Source of the DNA: Prochlorococcus sp. AG-363-B05 | Lineage (GTDB): Bacteria; Cyanobacteriota; Cyanobacteriia; PCC-6307; Cyanobiaceae | Assembly (NCBI GenBank): GCA_003278445.1 | Contig: QCFD01000008.1 | Span: forward strand, 1 to 37,167 | DNA length: 37,167 nt | Reading direction: 5' to 3' | Notes under the pieces: generated by a model | What the model saw: the letters and a program-made list of their open reading frames with translations, nothing else | Told to the model about the DNA's origin: nothing | The model's database searches: none | Part shown: in pieces, positions 1 to 8,806 of the stretch | Numbering within the stretch: the stretch's first letter is position 1 | How the letters are laid out: the number at the start of each line of letters is the position of its first letter | Program-made: the position numbers and the translations under genes

Positions 1-31
1 AGTTAGAATCTTTGGGAATACTTACAATCAT
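1..31 (-). CDS. Possible start of a gene leaving the window (partial, unidentified)
   Basis: On the minus strand an ATG (positions 31-29) opens a frame that stays open to the window edge and reads MIVSIPKDSN. It lies 27 bases downstream of the S1-homologue stop codon and follows a run of 14 A on that strand. Ten residues are too few to name a family. It could be a real co-directional gene or a chance open frame, so confidence is low. Confidence 0.3.
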   Translation of the reverse strand, partial: MIVSIPKDSN

Positions 32-58
32 TTTTTTTTTTTTTATAAAGTTATGAAG

Positions 59-1336
59 CTAGGTTGATAATTTCTCTTCTTTTGGAGGATCAACTTTTTC
101 TTTATTGAGACTATTTCTAGCTTTAATTGCTCTTTCCTCAGCCTCTTCCATGACTTTTGCTTTGTCAGTAATAAGTTCACCTGGAGGCCCTTCCAAAAGA
201 GCAGTATTTAATCCAATTCGACCCCTTGAGGGATCTAAATCAGTTATCAAAGCTTTAATAGCCTCACCACTTTGGAAAACCTCTCTTAGGCTTCTCATGC
301 TCCCATTTGTTACCATCGAATGATGCAATAATCCACTGACGCCTTTTAAATCAACGAAGAAACCATAAGGTTTTATTGTTAATATTTCCCCCTCGATTAG
401 TTGTCCAATTTCTAATTCGGAAAATCTTGATGCAATGGCGGCTTTCTTTTCAGAGAGAACAAGTTTTCTTCTTTCTGGATTTACTTCTAAAAAAGCAGCA
501 TTTATTGTTTTTGATACAAGAGATTGATGATTTTCTCCATCTTCAAGTTGAGATCTAGGAATAAAACCTCTTAATCCTTCAAAGTCGCATGTAACTCCTC
601 CACGGTTAAAACCATTTATCTTAACTCGAATAACTTTTCCTTCTTTTGCAATTTTTTGAACTTTATCCCAGCTTTTTCTTAGTTCTAAAGCTCTACAACT
701 AATTGTAACCATCCCATCAGCATTTTGTTCTCGAGTAACTAGAACCTCTACTTGTAAACCTTTTGGGAAGCGTTCTTTTAGATTTGTTATCACACCTAGA
801 CCACATTCATTTTTAGGCATGAATCCAGGAGCTTTTCCCCCGATATCTACATAAATACCATCACTTTCAACAGCAATAACTGAACCTTTAGCAATTTCAC
901 CGGTAGTCCCAATTGGTTGATTTTCTTCTAATGCTGCTAAAAACTCGTCTTCATCAAAATCAAATTCATCAACTGTTCTATTTTTTTGTTCAAAAATATT
1001 TTTATCATCAAAAGATTCAATGACTTTATAGTCAGACTTATTTTCAGATTTTAATACATCTTCCATTGTTGACGGTTGAAAATTATCACCATGATTTACT
1101 TGAATTATTTTTTTCTGATTAGGAGCTTTTAAAGACGAAGTATTTTTTTCTAGAACTTCTTCATCAAATCTTTTATCTTTATACTGGTCTAAGATCTCAT
1201 CTTTAGATGATTCTTTATTAATCATTTCTTCCTCAGCCTTTCGACTAATGTGCATAACCTGCAATGGCTTGCGGGGTGCATTTATTGCCGGTCTTGGAGG
1301 AGTAGCTTTTTTAGGCTGAGGATCTGACCCGGCCAT
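59..1336 (-). CDS. 30S ribosomal protein S1 homologue with N-terminal acidic extension (Rps1b/Nbp1 type)
   Basis: A 425-residue protein with three S1 (OB-fold) RNA-binding repeats, at about residues 146-215, 230-300 and 312-385; recognisable cores are GSVIAVESDGIYVDIGG and GEILTIKPYGFFVDLKG. The first 140 residues are a charged, low-complexity segment ending in an acidic patch (about 122-140) that is absent from ordinary cyanobacterial S1. Cyanobacteria usually carry a main three-repeat RpsA plus a second S1-like protein, and the long extension makes this more likely the second. Expected role: mRNA binding at the ribosome or another RNA-binding task. The ATG start at 1336 is preceded by a stem-loop (1341-1375) that may control translation. 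It diverges from the creatininase gene. Confidence 0.85.
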   Translation of the reverse strand: MAGSDPQPKKATPPRPAINAPRKPLQVMHISRKAEEEMINKESSKDEILDQYKDKRFDEEVLEKNTSSLKAPNQKKIIQVNHGDNFQPSTMEDVLKSENKSDYKVIESFDDKNIFEQKNRTVDEFDFDEDEFLAALEENQPIGTTGEIAKGSVIAVESDGIYVDIGGKAPGFMPKNECGLGVITNLKERFPKGLQVEVLVTREQNADGMVTISCRALELRKSWDKVQKIAKEGKVIRVKINGFNRGGVTCDFEGLRGFIPRSQLEDGENHQSLVSKTINAAFLEVNPERRKLVLSEKKAAIASRFSELEIGQLIEGEILTIKPYGFFVDLKGVSGLLHHSMVTNGSMRSLREVFQSGEAIKALITDLDPSRGRIGLNTALLEGPPGELITDKAKVMEEAEERAIKARNSLNKEKVDPPKEEKLST

Positions 1337-1340
1337 AATA

Positions 1341-1375
1341 CCTTGGTAATAAGTGAAACATTCTTACAGCCAAGG
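1341..1375 (-). promoter_or_regulatory. Stem-loop directly upstream of the S1-homologue start codon
   Basis: Read on the minus strand, CCTTGG and CCAAGG pair over 6 bp, then a symmetric 3-nt internal loop, then TAAG/CTTA pairs over 4 bp around a 9-nt loop. Four bases separate the stem from the ATG at 1336, so the hairpin would lie in the 5' leader and cover the ribosome-binding region. It could equally be a DNA operator, since this is a divergent promoter region. Confidence 0.45.
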
Positions 1376-1437
1376 TTAAGTTGTTTTTTAATTATTAGGA
1401 GATTTCTATCATTTTTCCCACTCGTCGATTTGAGCAT

Positions 1438-2211
1438 TTGACTTGGCCCGAAGCGTCTAAAGCTGCTTCGGAAAAGGGATCTACATTGGTTTGGCCTTTT
1501 GGTGCATGTGAACAACATGGACCACATTTACCTTTGATCACTGATACTTTTTTTGCTGAGAATATTCTAATTAAGACCCTTGAAGGGTTGCCTGGAAATA
1601 TGCCGATATGGATGATGCCATCTCAAGCAATTGGTTTTTCTCCAGAGCATCAGGATTTCCCTGGAACATTATCTTTATCTGCAAATGTACTGGTTTCATT
1701 GGTTACTGATATTGGCCAGCAGATAGCTTCAATGGGATTTAACAGATTAGTTTTCTTTAATGCTCATGGTGGACAAATAGGATTATTGCAAGCTGTTTCA
1801 AGACAATTAAGAATTCAATGTCCTTCTTTAGCTGTCTTGCCTTGTTTCCTATGGAGTGGAGTACCTGGATTAGAAAAACTTTTGCCTGATAAAGAGGTTG
1901 AAGAGGGGCTTCACGCTGCTTTAGCAGAGACAAGTCTTATGTTGCATATGGCTGAAGATTTAGTTCAAAATGATTCTTATTTAGATAGAAATATTTCTAG
2001 TGAAGAGATTATCTCTACTCCAAAAGGATGGAGCCTTGAGGGAGCCTCTCCATGTGCATGGCTCACAAAAGATTTAAGCTCTTCTGGGATTATTGGGGAT
2101 GCAAGTTCTTCAAATCCTGAATTAGGTGCCGCTTTGGAAAATGCACTAATAGATCATTGGAAGTCATTATTTACAAGCCTTTTAGACAGTGATTGGCCAC
2201 CAATTATGTGA
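1438..2211 (+). CDS. Creatininase (creatinine amidohydrolase) family protein
   Basis: A metal-dependent amidohydrolase of the creatininase/formamide hydrolase fold. Family metal-binding motifs are present: EQHGPHLPLITD near the N-terminus, NAHGG in the middle, and a conserved glutamate in the LAETSLML segment. The substrate in picocyanobacteria is not established, and members of this family also act in flavin or cofactor metabolism. The first usual start codon is TTG at 1438, but the frame is open back to a TAG at 1396, and an AGGAG at 1397-1401 sits 6 bases before an in-frame ATC (1408) and 9 before an ATT (1411). The true N-terminus may therefore be about 10 residues longer and start on a rare codon. 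Confidence 0.8.
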   Translation: MTWPEASKAASEKGSTLVWPFGACEQHGPHLPLITDTFFAENILIKTLEGLPGNMPIWMMPSQAIGFSPEHQDFPGTLSLSANVLVSLVTDIGQQIASMGFNRLVFFNAHGGQIGLLQAVSRQLRIQCPSLAVLPCFLWSGVPGLEKLLPDKEVEEGLHAALAETSLMLHMAEDLVQNDSYLDRNISSEEIISTPKGWSLEGASPCAWLTKDLSSSGIIGDASSSNPELGAALENALIDHWKSLFTSLLDSDWPPIM

Positions 2212-2309
2212 AAAGAATCTGTTTCTAGCAGTTAAGATGTGGTAACTGAACTACCATTTTGCATTTAATTCTGTAAGATCACTCAGATTGACAAATTTCT
2301 AATAGATCT

Positions 2310-3032
2310 ATGCAAGCTCTTGCATCCAACAATTTAACTGTAGAAAAAGAAGAGTTAAATGACTCTCTTCCTGACTTCACCTCAGAATCATACAAAGATG
2401 CATATAGCAGAATTAATGCGGTTGTAATTGAAGGTGAGCAAGAGGCTTATTCCAATTTCCTTGATCTAGCTAAGTTGATTCCTGAGCATGCTGATGAGCT
2501 TGTAAGGCTTGGGAAAATGGAGAAGAAGCATATGAATGGTTTTTGTGCTTGTGGAAGGAATCTTGCCGTAAAGCCTGATATGCCTTTCGCAAAAGAATTC
2601 TTTTCAAAACTTCATAATAATTTTTTAGAGGCTTTTAAAGCTGGTGATACAACTAGTTGCCTTTTGATTCAATGCATTTTGATCGAATCTTTCGCAATAT
2701 CTGCTTATCACGTATATATCCGTGTGGCTGATCCTTTTGCTAAAAGGATTACAGAAGGTGTTGTTCAGGATGAATACTTGCACTTGAATTATGGTCAAGA
2801 ATGGTTAAAGGCGAATCTTGATTCAGTTAAAAAAGATCTAATGAAGGCCAATAAAGAAAATTTGCCCTTAATAAAATCAATGCTTGATGAAGTTTCAAAT
2901 GATGCGGAAGTACTTCATATGGATAAGGAGGAGTTAATGGAAGAATTTATGATCGCTTATCAAGATTCCCTTCTTGAAATAGGTCTTGACAATAGAGAAA
3001 TTGCAAGAATGGCTCTTGCTGCAGTGGTTTAG
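2310..3032 (+). CDS. ado: Aldehyde-deformylating oxygenase (ADO, cyanobacterial alkane synthase)
   Basis: A ferritin-like di-iron enzyme of 240 residues that converts fatty aldehydes to alkanes/alkenes and formate. All six expected metal ligands can be placed by alignment with known family members: E43, E71, H74, E126, E155 and H158, in EGEQEAY, MEKKHMNGF, LLIQCILIESFAISAYH and DEYLHLNYG. The length matches the family. It is followed by a strong terminator-like hairpin and then by the acyl-ACP reductase that supplies its aldehyde substrate. Products are hydrocarbons of thylakoid and plasma membranes. The ATG at 2310 suits the alignment. Confidence 0.97.
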   Translation: MQALASNNLTVEKEELNDSLPDFTSESYKDAYSRINAVVIEGEQEAYSNFLDLAKLIPEHADELVRLGKMEKKHMNGFCACGRNLAVKPDMPFAKEFFSKLHNNFLEAFKAGDTTSCLLIQCILIESFAISAYHVYIRVADPFAKRITEGVVQDEYLHLNYGQEWLKANLDSVKKDLMKANKENLPLIKSMLDEVSNDAEVLHMDKEELMEEFMIAYQDSLLEIGLDNREIARMALAAVV

Positions 3033-3064
3033 AGGTTTTAGTTTTAAATATTTATATTTTCATT

Positions 3065-3108
3065 AATTCCTTAAGAACTTAAAGTTCTTGAGGAATTCTT
3101 TTTTTTTT
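3065..3108 (+). terminator. Intrinsic terminator between ado and aar
   Basis: AATTCCTTAAGAACTT (3065-3080) pairs with AAGTTCTTGAGGAATT (3082-3097) with one G-T wobble, followed by C and about ten T (3099-3108). The stem is nearly perfect and the T-run is long, so it should end transcription of ado. It leaves the acyl-ACP reductase gene needing its own promoter in the next 70 bp, or dependent on read-through. Confidence 0.85.
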
Positions 3109-3177
3109 GACCTTGGTGGTTTAACCTTCAATCTTGAATAAATATTTACCTTCAAATTTGAACTTGCTTGGTGCAAA

Positions 3178-4218
3178 ATGTTTGGTCTAATTGGACATTC
3201 AACAAGTTTTGAAGATGCCAAGCGAAAGGCATTGGGATTAGGATATGACCATATTGCAAAAGGAGACTTGGATGTATGGTGTACAGCTCCACCTCAGTTG
3301 GTAGAACATGTAAAGGTTGTAAGTGCGATTGGAAAGACAATTGAGGGAGCATATATAGATTCATGCTTTGTCCCTGAGATGCTAAGCCGCTTTAAAACTG
3401 CAAGAAGAAAAGTTTTAAATGCAATGGAGTTAGCTCAAAAAAAAGGTATCAATATCACTGCTCTTGGAGGATTTACATCAATAATTTTTGAAAATTTCAA
3501 TTTGCTTCAAAATCAACAAGTAAGAAATACCACTCTTGATTGGCAAAGATTTACCACTGGCAACACTCATACAGCTTGGGTTATTTGTAGACAGCTAGAG
3601 CAAAATGCACCTCGAATAGGAATTGATTTGAGTAAAGCAAATGTAGCTGTTGTTGGCGCTACTGGAGATATTGGTAGCGCGGTTTGCCGATGGCTTACCA
3701 ATAGAACTTGTGTTTCAGAACTGTTATTAGTAGCTAGACAGCAAAAGCCTTTAATTGAACTTCAAGCTCAACTTGGAGGAGGGAGAATACTTAGTCTTGA
3801 TGAGGCCTTACCTGAAGCAGATGTTGTAATTTGGGTAGCGAGTATGCCTAAAACCTTGGAAATTGATCCATCTAAAATTAAACGCCCATGCTTAATGATT
3901 GATGGTGGGTATCCTAAAAATTTAGGTGAGAAGTTTTCTGGCTCTGGCATCCATGTCTTAAAAGGTGGAATAGTCCAATTTTTCAAAGATATTGGTTGGA
4001 GCATGATGGAATTGGCTGAGATGGAAAATCCTAAAAGAGAAATGTTTGCTTGTTTTGCTGAAGCAATGCTTCTTGAGTTTGAGAATTGTCATACAAATTT
4101 CAGTTGGGGAAGGAACAACATCACTCTAGAAAAGATGGAATTTATCGGTCAGGCCTCTGAAAGGCACGGATTCTCTGCGGTTGGTTTGAAATCAAATATT
4201 CAGACATTAACCGTCTGA
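3178..4218 (+). CDS. aar: Long-chain acyl-[acyl-carrier-protein] reductase (AAR)
   Basis: A 346-residue NAD(P)H-dependent reductase that turns acyl-ACP into fatty aldehyde for ADO. The Rossmann motif GATGDIGS is at residues 160-167. C292 in [12 protein letters not shown] matches the catalytic cysteine that forms the acyl-thioester in characterised homologues. The N-terminus [14 protein letters not shown] is typical of the family. It lies 145 bp after ado, across the terminator, and 20 bp before the preferred accA start, so it may be co-transcribed with accA. That would tie alkane output to the first step of fatty-acid synthesis. Confidence 0.96.
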   Translation: MFGLIGHSTSFEDAKRKALGLGYDHIAKGDLDVWCTAPPQLVEHVKVVSAIGKTIEGAYIDSCFVPEMLSRFKTARRKVLNAMELAQKKGINITALGGFTSIIFENFNLLQNQQVRNTTLDWQRFTTGNTHTAWVICRQLEQNAPRIGIDLSKANVAVVGATGDIGSAVCRWLTNRTCVSELLLVARQQKPLIELQAQLGGGRILSLDEALPEADVVIWVASMPKTLEIDPSKIKRPCLMIDGGYPKNLGEKFSGSGIHVLKGGIVQFFKDIGWSMMELAEMENPKREMFACFAEAMLLEFENCHTNFSWGRNNITLEKMEFIGQASERHGFSAVGLKSNIQTLTV

Positions 4219-4238
4219 ACATTTGGTTGCTTTTATTT

Positions 4239-5228
4239 ATGGCTAGACGTTTTCTTCTCGAATTTGAAAAACCTCTTGTTGAATTAGAGAATCAGATTGA
4301 TCAAATTAGAGAATTAGCAAGAGATTCGGAGGTTGATGTCAGTCAACAACTTCTGCAATTAGAGACACTTGCTGCAAGAAGGCGAGAAGAAATATTTAAT
4401 GCACTTACACCAGCACAAAAGATTCAAGTTGCTAGACATCCTCAAAGGCCTAGCACACTTGACTATATACAGATGTTTTGTGAAGACTGGGTCGAATTAC
4501 ATGGAGACAGAAATGGAACTGATGATCAGGCTCTAGTCGGAGGGTTGGCTCGAATCGGTGAAAAATCTGTTCTTCTTATTGGTCAACAAAAAGGTAGAGA
4601 TACAAAAGAAAATGTTGCAAGAAACTTTGGCATGGCAAAGCCAGGCGGATATAGAAAAGCTCTAAGGTTAATGGATCATGCTGATCGCTTTGATCTGCCA
4701 ATAATATCTTTTATAGATACTCCTGGAGCTTATGCAGGACTAATAGCCGAAGAACAAGGACAGGGCGAGGCAATCGCTGTAAATTTGCGTGAAATGTTTA
4801 GATTGAAAGTACCCATCATTGCAACTGTAATTGGAGAAGGTGGCTCTGGTGGTGCCCTTGGAATAGGTGTTGCTGATAGGTTGCTTATGTTTGAACATAG
4901 TGTTTATACAGTTGCAAGCCCTGAAGCTTGTGCCTCGATTTTATGGAGGGATGCGAGCAAGGCGCCGGAGGCAGCATCATCTCTGAAAATTACAGGACCT
5001 GATTTGATGAAGTTAGGAATTGTGGATGAGGTATTAAAAGAACCTTCTGGGGGGAATAATTGGGCGCCTCTTCAGGCTGGTGATACCTTGAAGAATGCTA
5101 TTGAAAAGCATTTGTCGGAATTATTGGTGTTATCTGCTGATGAATTGAGGGATAATAGATATTCTAAATTTAGGAAAATGGGGAAATATTTGGAGTCTCA
5201 ATCCATTGAAAATCAAATTTCAGTTTAA
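4239..5228 (+). CDS. accA: Acetyl-CoA carboxylase carboxyltransferase subunit alpha
   Basis: The 329-residue alpha subunit of the carboxyltransferase that moves the carboxyl group from carboxybiotin to acetyl-CoA, the committed step of fatty-acid synthesis. It partners AccD, not in this window. The crotonase-like core shows [11 protein letters not shown] and [19 protein letters not shown], and the N-terminal helical segment reads [14 protein letters not shown] prefer the ATG at 4239 ([13 protein letters not shown]) because the family starts there; a TTG at 4227 would add four residues. It sits between aar and a short-chain dehydrogenase on the same strand. Confidence 0.95.
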   Translation: MARRFLLEFEKPLVELENQIDQIRELARDSEVDVSQQLLQLETLAARRREEIFNALTPAQKIQVARHPQRPSTLDYIQMFCEDWVELHGDRNGTDDQALVGGLARIGEKSVLLIGQQKGRDTKENVARNFGMAKPGGYRKALRLMDHADRFDLPIISFIDTPGAYAGLIAEEQGQGEAIAVNLREMFRLKVPIIATVIGEGGSGGALGIGVADRLLMFEHSVYTVASPEACASILWRDASKAPEAASSLKITGPDLMKLGIVDEVLKEPSGGNNWAPLQAGDTLKNAIEKHLSELLVLSADELRDNRYSKFRKMGKYLESQSIENQISV

Positions 5229-5254
5229 AGTTCTAATGTTCGCCTTTAACTTTC

Positions 5255-5962
5255 TTGCCAACAGTATTAATCACGGGTGCATCTAGAGGAATTGGAAGAG
5301 CAACTGCTAAAGCTTTTGCTAGTTCAGGATGGGATTTATTGCTTTTATCTAGGTCAGAAGATGATCTGGAAAATCTTATTAAAGAAATTGATGATCAAAA
5401 AACCAAGATCTTTTATAAATCTATAGATCTTAGTAAAACTAAAGATATTTCTAAGGGAATATTTGAATTAATGAATCATGGATTAGTTCCCTCAGTTTTA
5501 ATTAATAATGCTGGAGTTGCTTGGACTGGAGATCTTTTGGCTATGCCACTTGAAAAATGGGAATGGGTTCTACAAATGAATCTGACCAGTATTTTTCAGG
5601 TTTGTTCTGAAGTGGTTCCTTTAATGAGAAAGGATGGAGGATTAGTTATCAATGTTAGTAGTCATGCTTCTAGAAATGCTTTCCCACAATGGGGAGCGTA
5701 TTGTGTCTCTAAGGCAGCTTTAGCAAGTTTTACAAAATGCTTAGCAGAAGAAGAACGTGAGAATTCCATAAGAGCATGCACACTTACTCTCGGGTCAGTA
5801 AATTCATCTCTTTGGGACTCAGATACAGTTGGCATGCAATTTGATAAAGATTACATGCTTTCAGTTGAGCAAGTAGCATTTGAGCTTCTGCATCTTGCTA
5901 ATCAACCAATTAATCAAATCATCGAGGATTTAACTCTTATGCCTTCTACGGGAGCATTCTAA
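5255..5962 (+). CDS. Short-chain dehydrogenase/reductase (SDR) family oxidoreductase
   Basis: A 235-residue classical SDR. The cofactor motif TGASRGIG is at residues 7-14, NNAG at 84-87, the catalytic serine region VSSHAS at 134-139, and YCVSK gives the Y149/K153 pair. The fold resembles FabG and sepiapterin-type reductases, and the substrate cannot be told from sequence. The likely start is TTG at 5255, because an in-frame TAA lies at 5234 and no ATG fits. It lies 26 bp behind accA, so a role in lipid metabolism is possible but only inferred. Confidence 0.88.
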   Translation: MPTVLITGASRGIGRATAKAFASSGWDLLLLSRSEDDLENLIKEIDDQKTKIFYKSIDLSKTKDISKGIFELMNHGLVPSVLINNAGVAWTGDLLAMPLEKWEWVLQMNLTSIFQVCSEVVPLMRKDGGLVINVSSHASRNAFPQWGAYCVSKAALASFTKCLAEEERENSIRACTLTLGSVNSSLWDSDTVGMQFDKDYMLSVEQVAFELLHLANQPINQIIEDLTLMPSTGAF

Positions 5963-5978
5963 TTCTAAATAATTAGAA
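5963..5978. terminator. Short inverted repeat between convergent SDR and trpF genes
   Basis: TTCTAA-ATAA-TTAGAA forms a 6-bp stem with a 4-nt loop in the 16 bp between the two stop codons. There is no T-run, so it is a weak candidate for a two-way terminator. Confidence 0.35.
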
Positions 5979-6665
5979 CTAACCCTCTTCATTAACTCTT
6001 TCTCTAATTACACGAACAAGAGATTCAACTTTTTCAAGATCTTTAATACCTGGAGATATTTCTAGCCGACTAGAAGCATCAATTCCATCTGGCCTAAGTT
6101 TAGCAAAAATTTTAGGAATTATTTCAGCAGATATTCCACCAGCTAAGATCCAAGGAGTTTTAAAATTTTTATTAATGAGTAATTCTATTGGAATTCTATT
6201 ACCAGTACCTCCAAGTGAACTCTCATCCCATGAATCCAAAAGAATGGCATCAATATTTTTTTCATATTGACTTATGTTTTTTAAATCATTAATGGATTTC
6301 AATCTGAAGGCTTTCCATAATTTGATTTTTGGGATTTCGTTCTTTAGCTTATTACAATAATCAACTGACTCATTACCATGAAGTTGAATAACAGATGGTG
6401 GAGTTGATCTATCATTTATGCATTTTATGGTTTCTAATTTTTCATTTGCGATAACAAATACTCTCTCAATACTTGAAGAAACTTGCGCTACTTCTTTGAA
6501 AATTTTTATACATTCTTCTTCAGGCACAAAACGAGGTGAATTCTTAACTCCAATTACTCCAATAGCATTTATTCCTAATTGAGCAATTGCTCTTGCCTGA
6601 AAAGTATTTGTTATGCCACAAATTTTTATTGCTGTTGATTTTTTAGAAGTTGATTTTCTGATCAT
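5979..6665 (-). CDS. trpF: Phosphoribosylanthranilate isomerase
   Basis: Catalyses the Amadori rearrangement of N-(5'-phosphoribosyl)anthranilate to CdRP in tryptophan synthesis. A 228-residue TIM barrel with KICGIT at 14-19 (C16 as general base), QLHG at 94-97, LLDSWD with D144 as likely general acid, and the phosphate-binding GGTG at 152-155. The C-terminal GIDASSRLEISPGIKD is the family signature. It stands alone, convergent with the SDR gene and divergent from the M50 protease gene, so there is no trp operon here. Confidence 0.95.
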   Translation of the reverse strand: MIRKSTSKKSTAIKICGITNTFQARAIAQLGINAIGVIGVKNSPRFVPEEECIKIFKEVAQVSSSIERVFVIANEKLETIKCINDRSTPPSVIQLHGNESVDYCNKLKNEIPKIKLWKAFRLKSINDLKNISQYEKNIDAILLDSWDESSLGGTGNRIPIELLINKNFKTPWILAGGISAEIIPKIFAKLRPDGIDASSRLEISPGIKDLEKVESLVRVIRERVNEEG

Positions 6666-6727
6666 TAACAGAACTTTTATTAGGATTGATTGAAATAGAT
6701 TCTTACGAGAGCTTGGAGGTCTGGGTT

Positions 6728-7969
6728 TTGGATTGTTGGGAAGTTATGAAAATTAGAGGCATCCCTTTAAGGATCCATCCTAGCTGGTTTTTGGTTTTCT
6801 TATATTTTACTTTGTCATCCAGAGATCAGTTTGAAACGCTTTTAGATGGCCAAGAATTTAATTTAAATGGTTGGTTGATTGGTGTATTAACTTCGTTTCT
6901 TTTGTTTTTATCTGTTTTATTACATGAACTGGCTCATTCTTTTGTGGCAATTGGAGAAGGACTAAAAGTTAAGGACATAACACTTTTTTTCCTTGGTGGT
7001 ATGGCAAATCTTGAAAAGGAATGTATGACTTCAAAAGGAAGTTTAAAAATAGCAATTTCAGGCCCACTTGTTAGTCTCATATTAGCTTTTCTAATGATTT
7101 TATTAAGTAATATTTTATCAGGATCAAATTTAATTCTTTCTAATTTATTTAAGCAGGTTGGAAGCCTTAACCTTCTTATAGGAGTATTTAATTTGCTTCC
7201 GATAATTCCTCTTGATGGAGGTGTGATATTAAAATCTTTAATTTGGCATTTTACAGGCAGTAAAAGAGCAGGCATTAAAGTTGCTATAGCCTCTGCTAGA
7301 CTTATTTCTTTTCTTTCTATTTTTATTGGATTTATTATGTTGATTAGGGGCAGCTTTTATATTGCTTGTTGCTTCTTGATTATTGGCTTGTTTATATTTT
7401 CTTCATCCAAGTCACAGAGCCAAATAATTCAAATACAAAAGATATTATCTGAATTATATGTGTATAAAGTCTGTAGTCGATCTTATAGAGTCTTGGAGGA
7501 TGACTTGCCTGTAAAAGCTTTATCTAAATATATTTCTTCAGAAAAATATAATCACTCTGATGAAGAATGGATTCTTCTTTGTAGAGAAGGAAGATGGGTG
7601 GGTTATGTTACTGATAAGATTTTAAAGAATATTTCTGTTCAAGACTGGGAAAAACAGTTTCTTTATGAATTTTCATCACCTATTAATGAATTACCATCCG
7701 TTGGTGAAAAAGAGTCATTATTGAAGGCAATAATTGAAATTGAAAAAACAAAAGATGCAAGACTTTTAGTTATTTCAGTCGCTGGAATGCCTCTTGGAAC
7801 TTTAGATAGAGTAGATATTGGTAAGGCAGTACTTAAGAAAATTGGATTAAATATTCCTGATCATCTAATTAGAATTGCAAGGAAAGAAAACATGTATCCA
7901 ATAGGCTTAAATCTTGCCAGCATAGCAAAATCAATGATTTCTAATGATTTAGAAGAGGATCAAAAATGA
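6728..7969 (+). CDS. M50 family membrane metalloprotease (site-2 protease type)
   Basis: An integral-membrane zinc protease expected to cut substrates within the bilayer. From TTG 6728 the zinc motif HELAH is at about residues 66-70, and the second conserved site NLLPIIPLDGG, which supplies the aspartate ligand, is near 158-168. Several hydrophobic helices flank these. About 160 residues after the last helix form a soluble domain where CBS repeats occur in relatives, but the CBS signature is weak here. Start choice is uncertain: TTG 6728 gives (M)DCWEVMKIRGIP, which fits relatives best; TTG 6686 and ATG 6746 are alternatives. The 3' end overlaps the lipoate ligase-like gene by 10 bp, tail to tail. 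Confidence 0.87.
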   Translation: MDCWEVMKIRGIPLRIHPSWFLVFLYFTLSSRDQFETLLDGQEFNLNGWLIGVLTSFLLFLSVLLHELAHSFVAIGEGLKVKDITLFFLGGMANLEKECMTSKGSLKIAISGPLVSLILAFLMILLSNILSGSNLILSNLFKQVGSLNLLIGVFNLLPIIPLDGGVILKSLIWHFTGSKRAGIKVAIASARLISFLSIFIGFIMLIRGSFYIACCFLIIGLFIFSSSKSQSQIIQIQKILSELYVYKVCSRSYRVLEDDLPVKALSKYISSEKYNHSDEEWILLCREGRWVGYVTDKILKNISVQDWEKQFLYEFSSPINELPSVGEKESLLKAIIEIEKTKDARLLVISVAGMPLGTLDRVDIGKAVLKKIGLNIPDHLIRIARKENMYPIGLNLASIAKSMISNDLEEDQK

Positions 7970-8709
7970 GTCACTTTCTCGAAATTATTTTTGGCTAAAA
8001 GTTTGATTATCTCTTTTTCTTTTTTATTTAATTTGTAATTAATTAACCTCGAATTGGGCCATGTGTTACTTAACGATTCTTTTAAGAAATTTATAATTTT
8101 ATTTTTTTCTTTTAGTTCATTTCTTATATTTGGAGGATTAGTATTAAAAACTTCATTCCATAATTTTTTTGAGGGTTCCAATAATATTTCTCCATGTTGA
8201 AGTAAATGGCCCTTTTTCCAATACTGAGCGCTACCAATATATTTGTTTTTGTCTTTATCAATTAAGTCGGCTAATGTTGAAGTTGCAAAACAATTGCTAC
8301 TGGATATATTTTCAGATTGATTGCCAAGAAAAAGATCCACCCCAGCTTTTTTAAAGCCATCTTTTAGCCATTGAGTTGTCTTTAAATATGATTCTTTTTT
8401 ATTCTTCGGAGGAGATTTCCATATGAGAGAGTAGGTTAGTCCTTTGCTGTGAAGAACAGCTTTCCCTCCACTTGGTCTTCTTACAATTTTTAATTTTCCA
8501 TTTTCTAAAAGTTTAATCCATTTTTTTGGGAGTTCTTTTTGATTTTTTCCAATTGATAACCAGTCTCCATCCCATGTATAAAAACGGATTGCCATATTGA
8601 AATTTATATCAGTGAATGATTTTTCTAACATGAAGACATCAATTGCCATCTGTTCTGGTCCATTTAATTCAAGAGGTTTTAAATAAAGGACTTCTTCAAA
8701 ATCTTTCAT
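7960..8709 (-). CDS. Lipoate-protein ligase A family protein
   Basis: A 249-residue member of the biotin/lipoyl ligase (BPL/LplA/LipB) fold. RRPSGGKAVLH is the conserved lipoyl-AMP binding loop with the RR-x-SGG core, and GSAQYWKKGHLLQHGEILL matches the second family block. It should attach lipoate or octanoate to E2/GcvH lysines, or act as an octanoyltransferase; sequence alone does not separate these. It overlaps the protease gene tail to tail. The upstream gap (8710-8806) carries a run of T/A and a short inverted repeat, TGTAT-AA-ATACA. Confidence 0.85.
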   Translation of the reverse strand: MKDFEEVLYLKPLELNGPEQMAIDVFMLEKSFTDINFNMAIRFYTWDGDWLSIGKNQKELPKKWIKLLENGKLKIVRRPSGGKAVLHSKGLTYSLIWKSPPKNKKESYLKTTQWLKDGFKKAGVDLFLGNQSENISSSNCFATSTLADLIDKDKNKYIGSAQYWKKGHLLQHGEILLEPSKKLWNEVFNTNPPNIRNELKEKNKIINFLKESLSNTWPNSRLINYKLNKKEKEIIKLLAKNNFEKVTHF

Positions 8710-8806
8710 TTTATATTTAAAGTTATTTGTTTTTTTTTAATGTATAAATACATAGCGATAAGTCAAAGAATTGATTCCATTATTAATTAAGTTACTATGA
8801 GAATAA

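Noticed and set aside
8710-8806. A psaM or other small photosystem gene in the gap before the small membrane protein
   Set aside because: Frames of 16-17 residues exist (ATG at 8741 and 8797) but have no transmembrane character or match to known small subunits.
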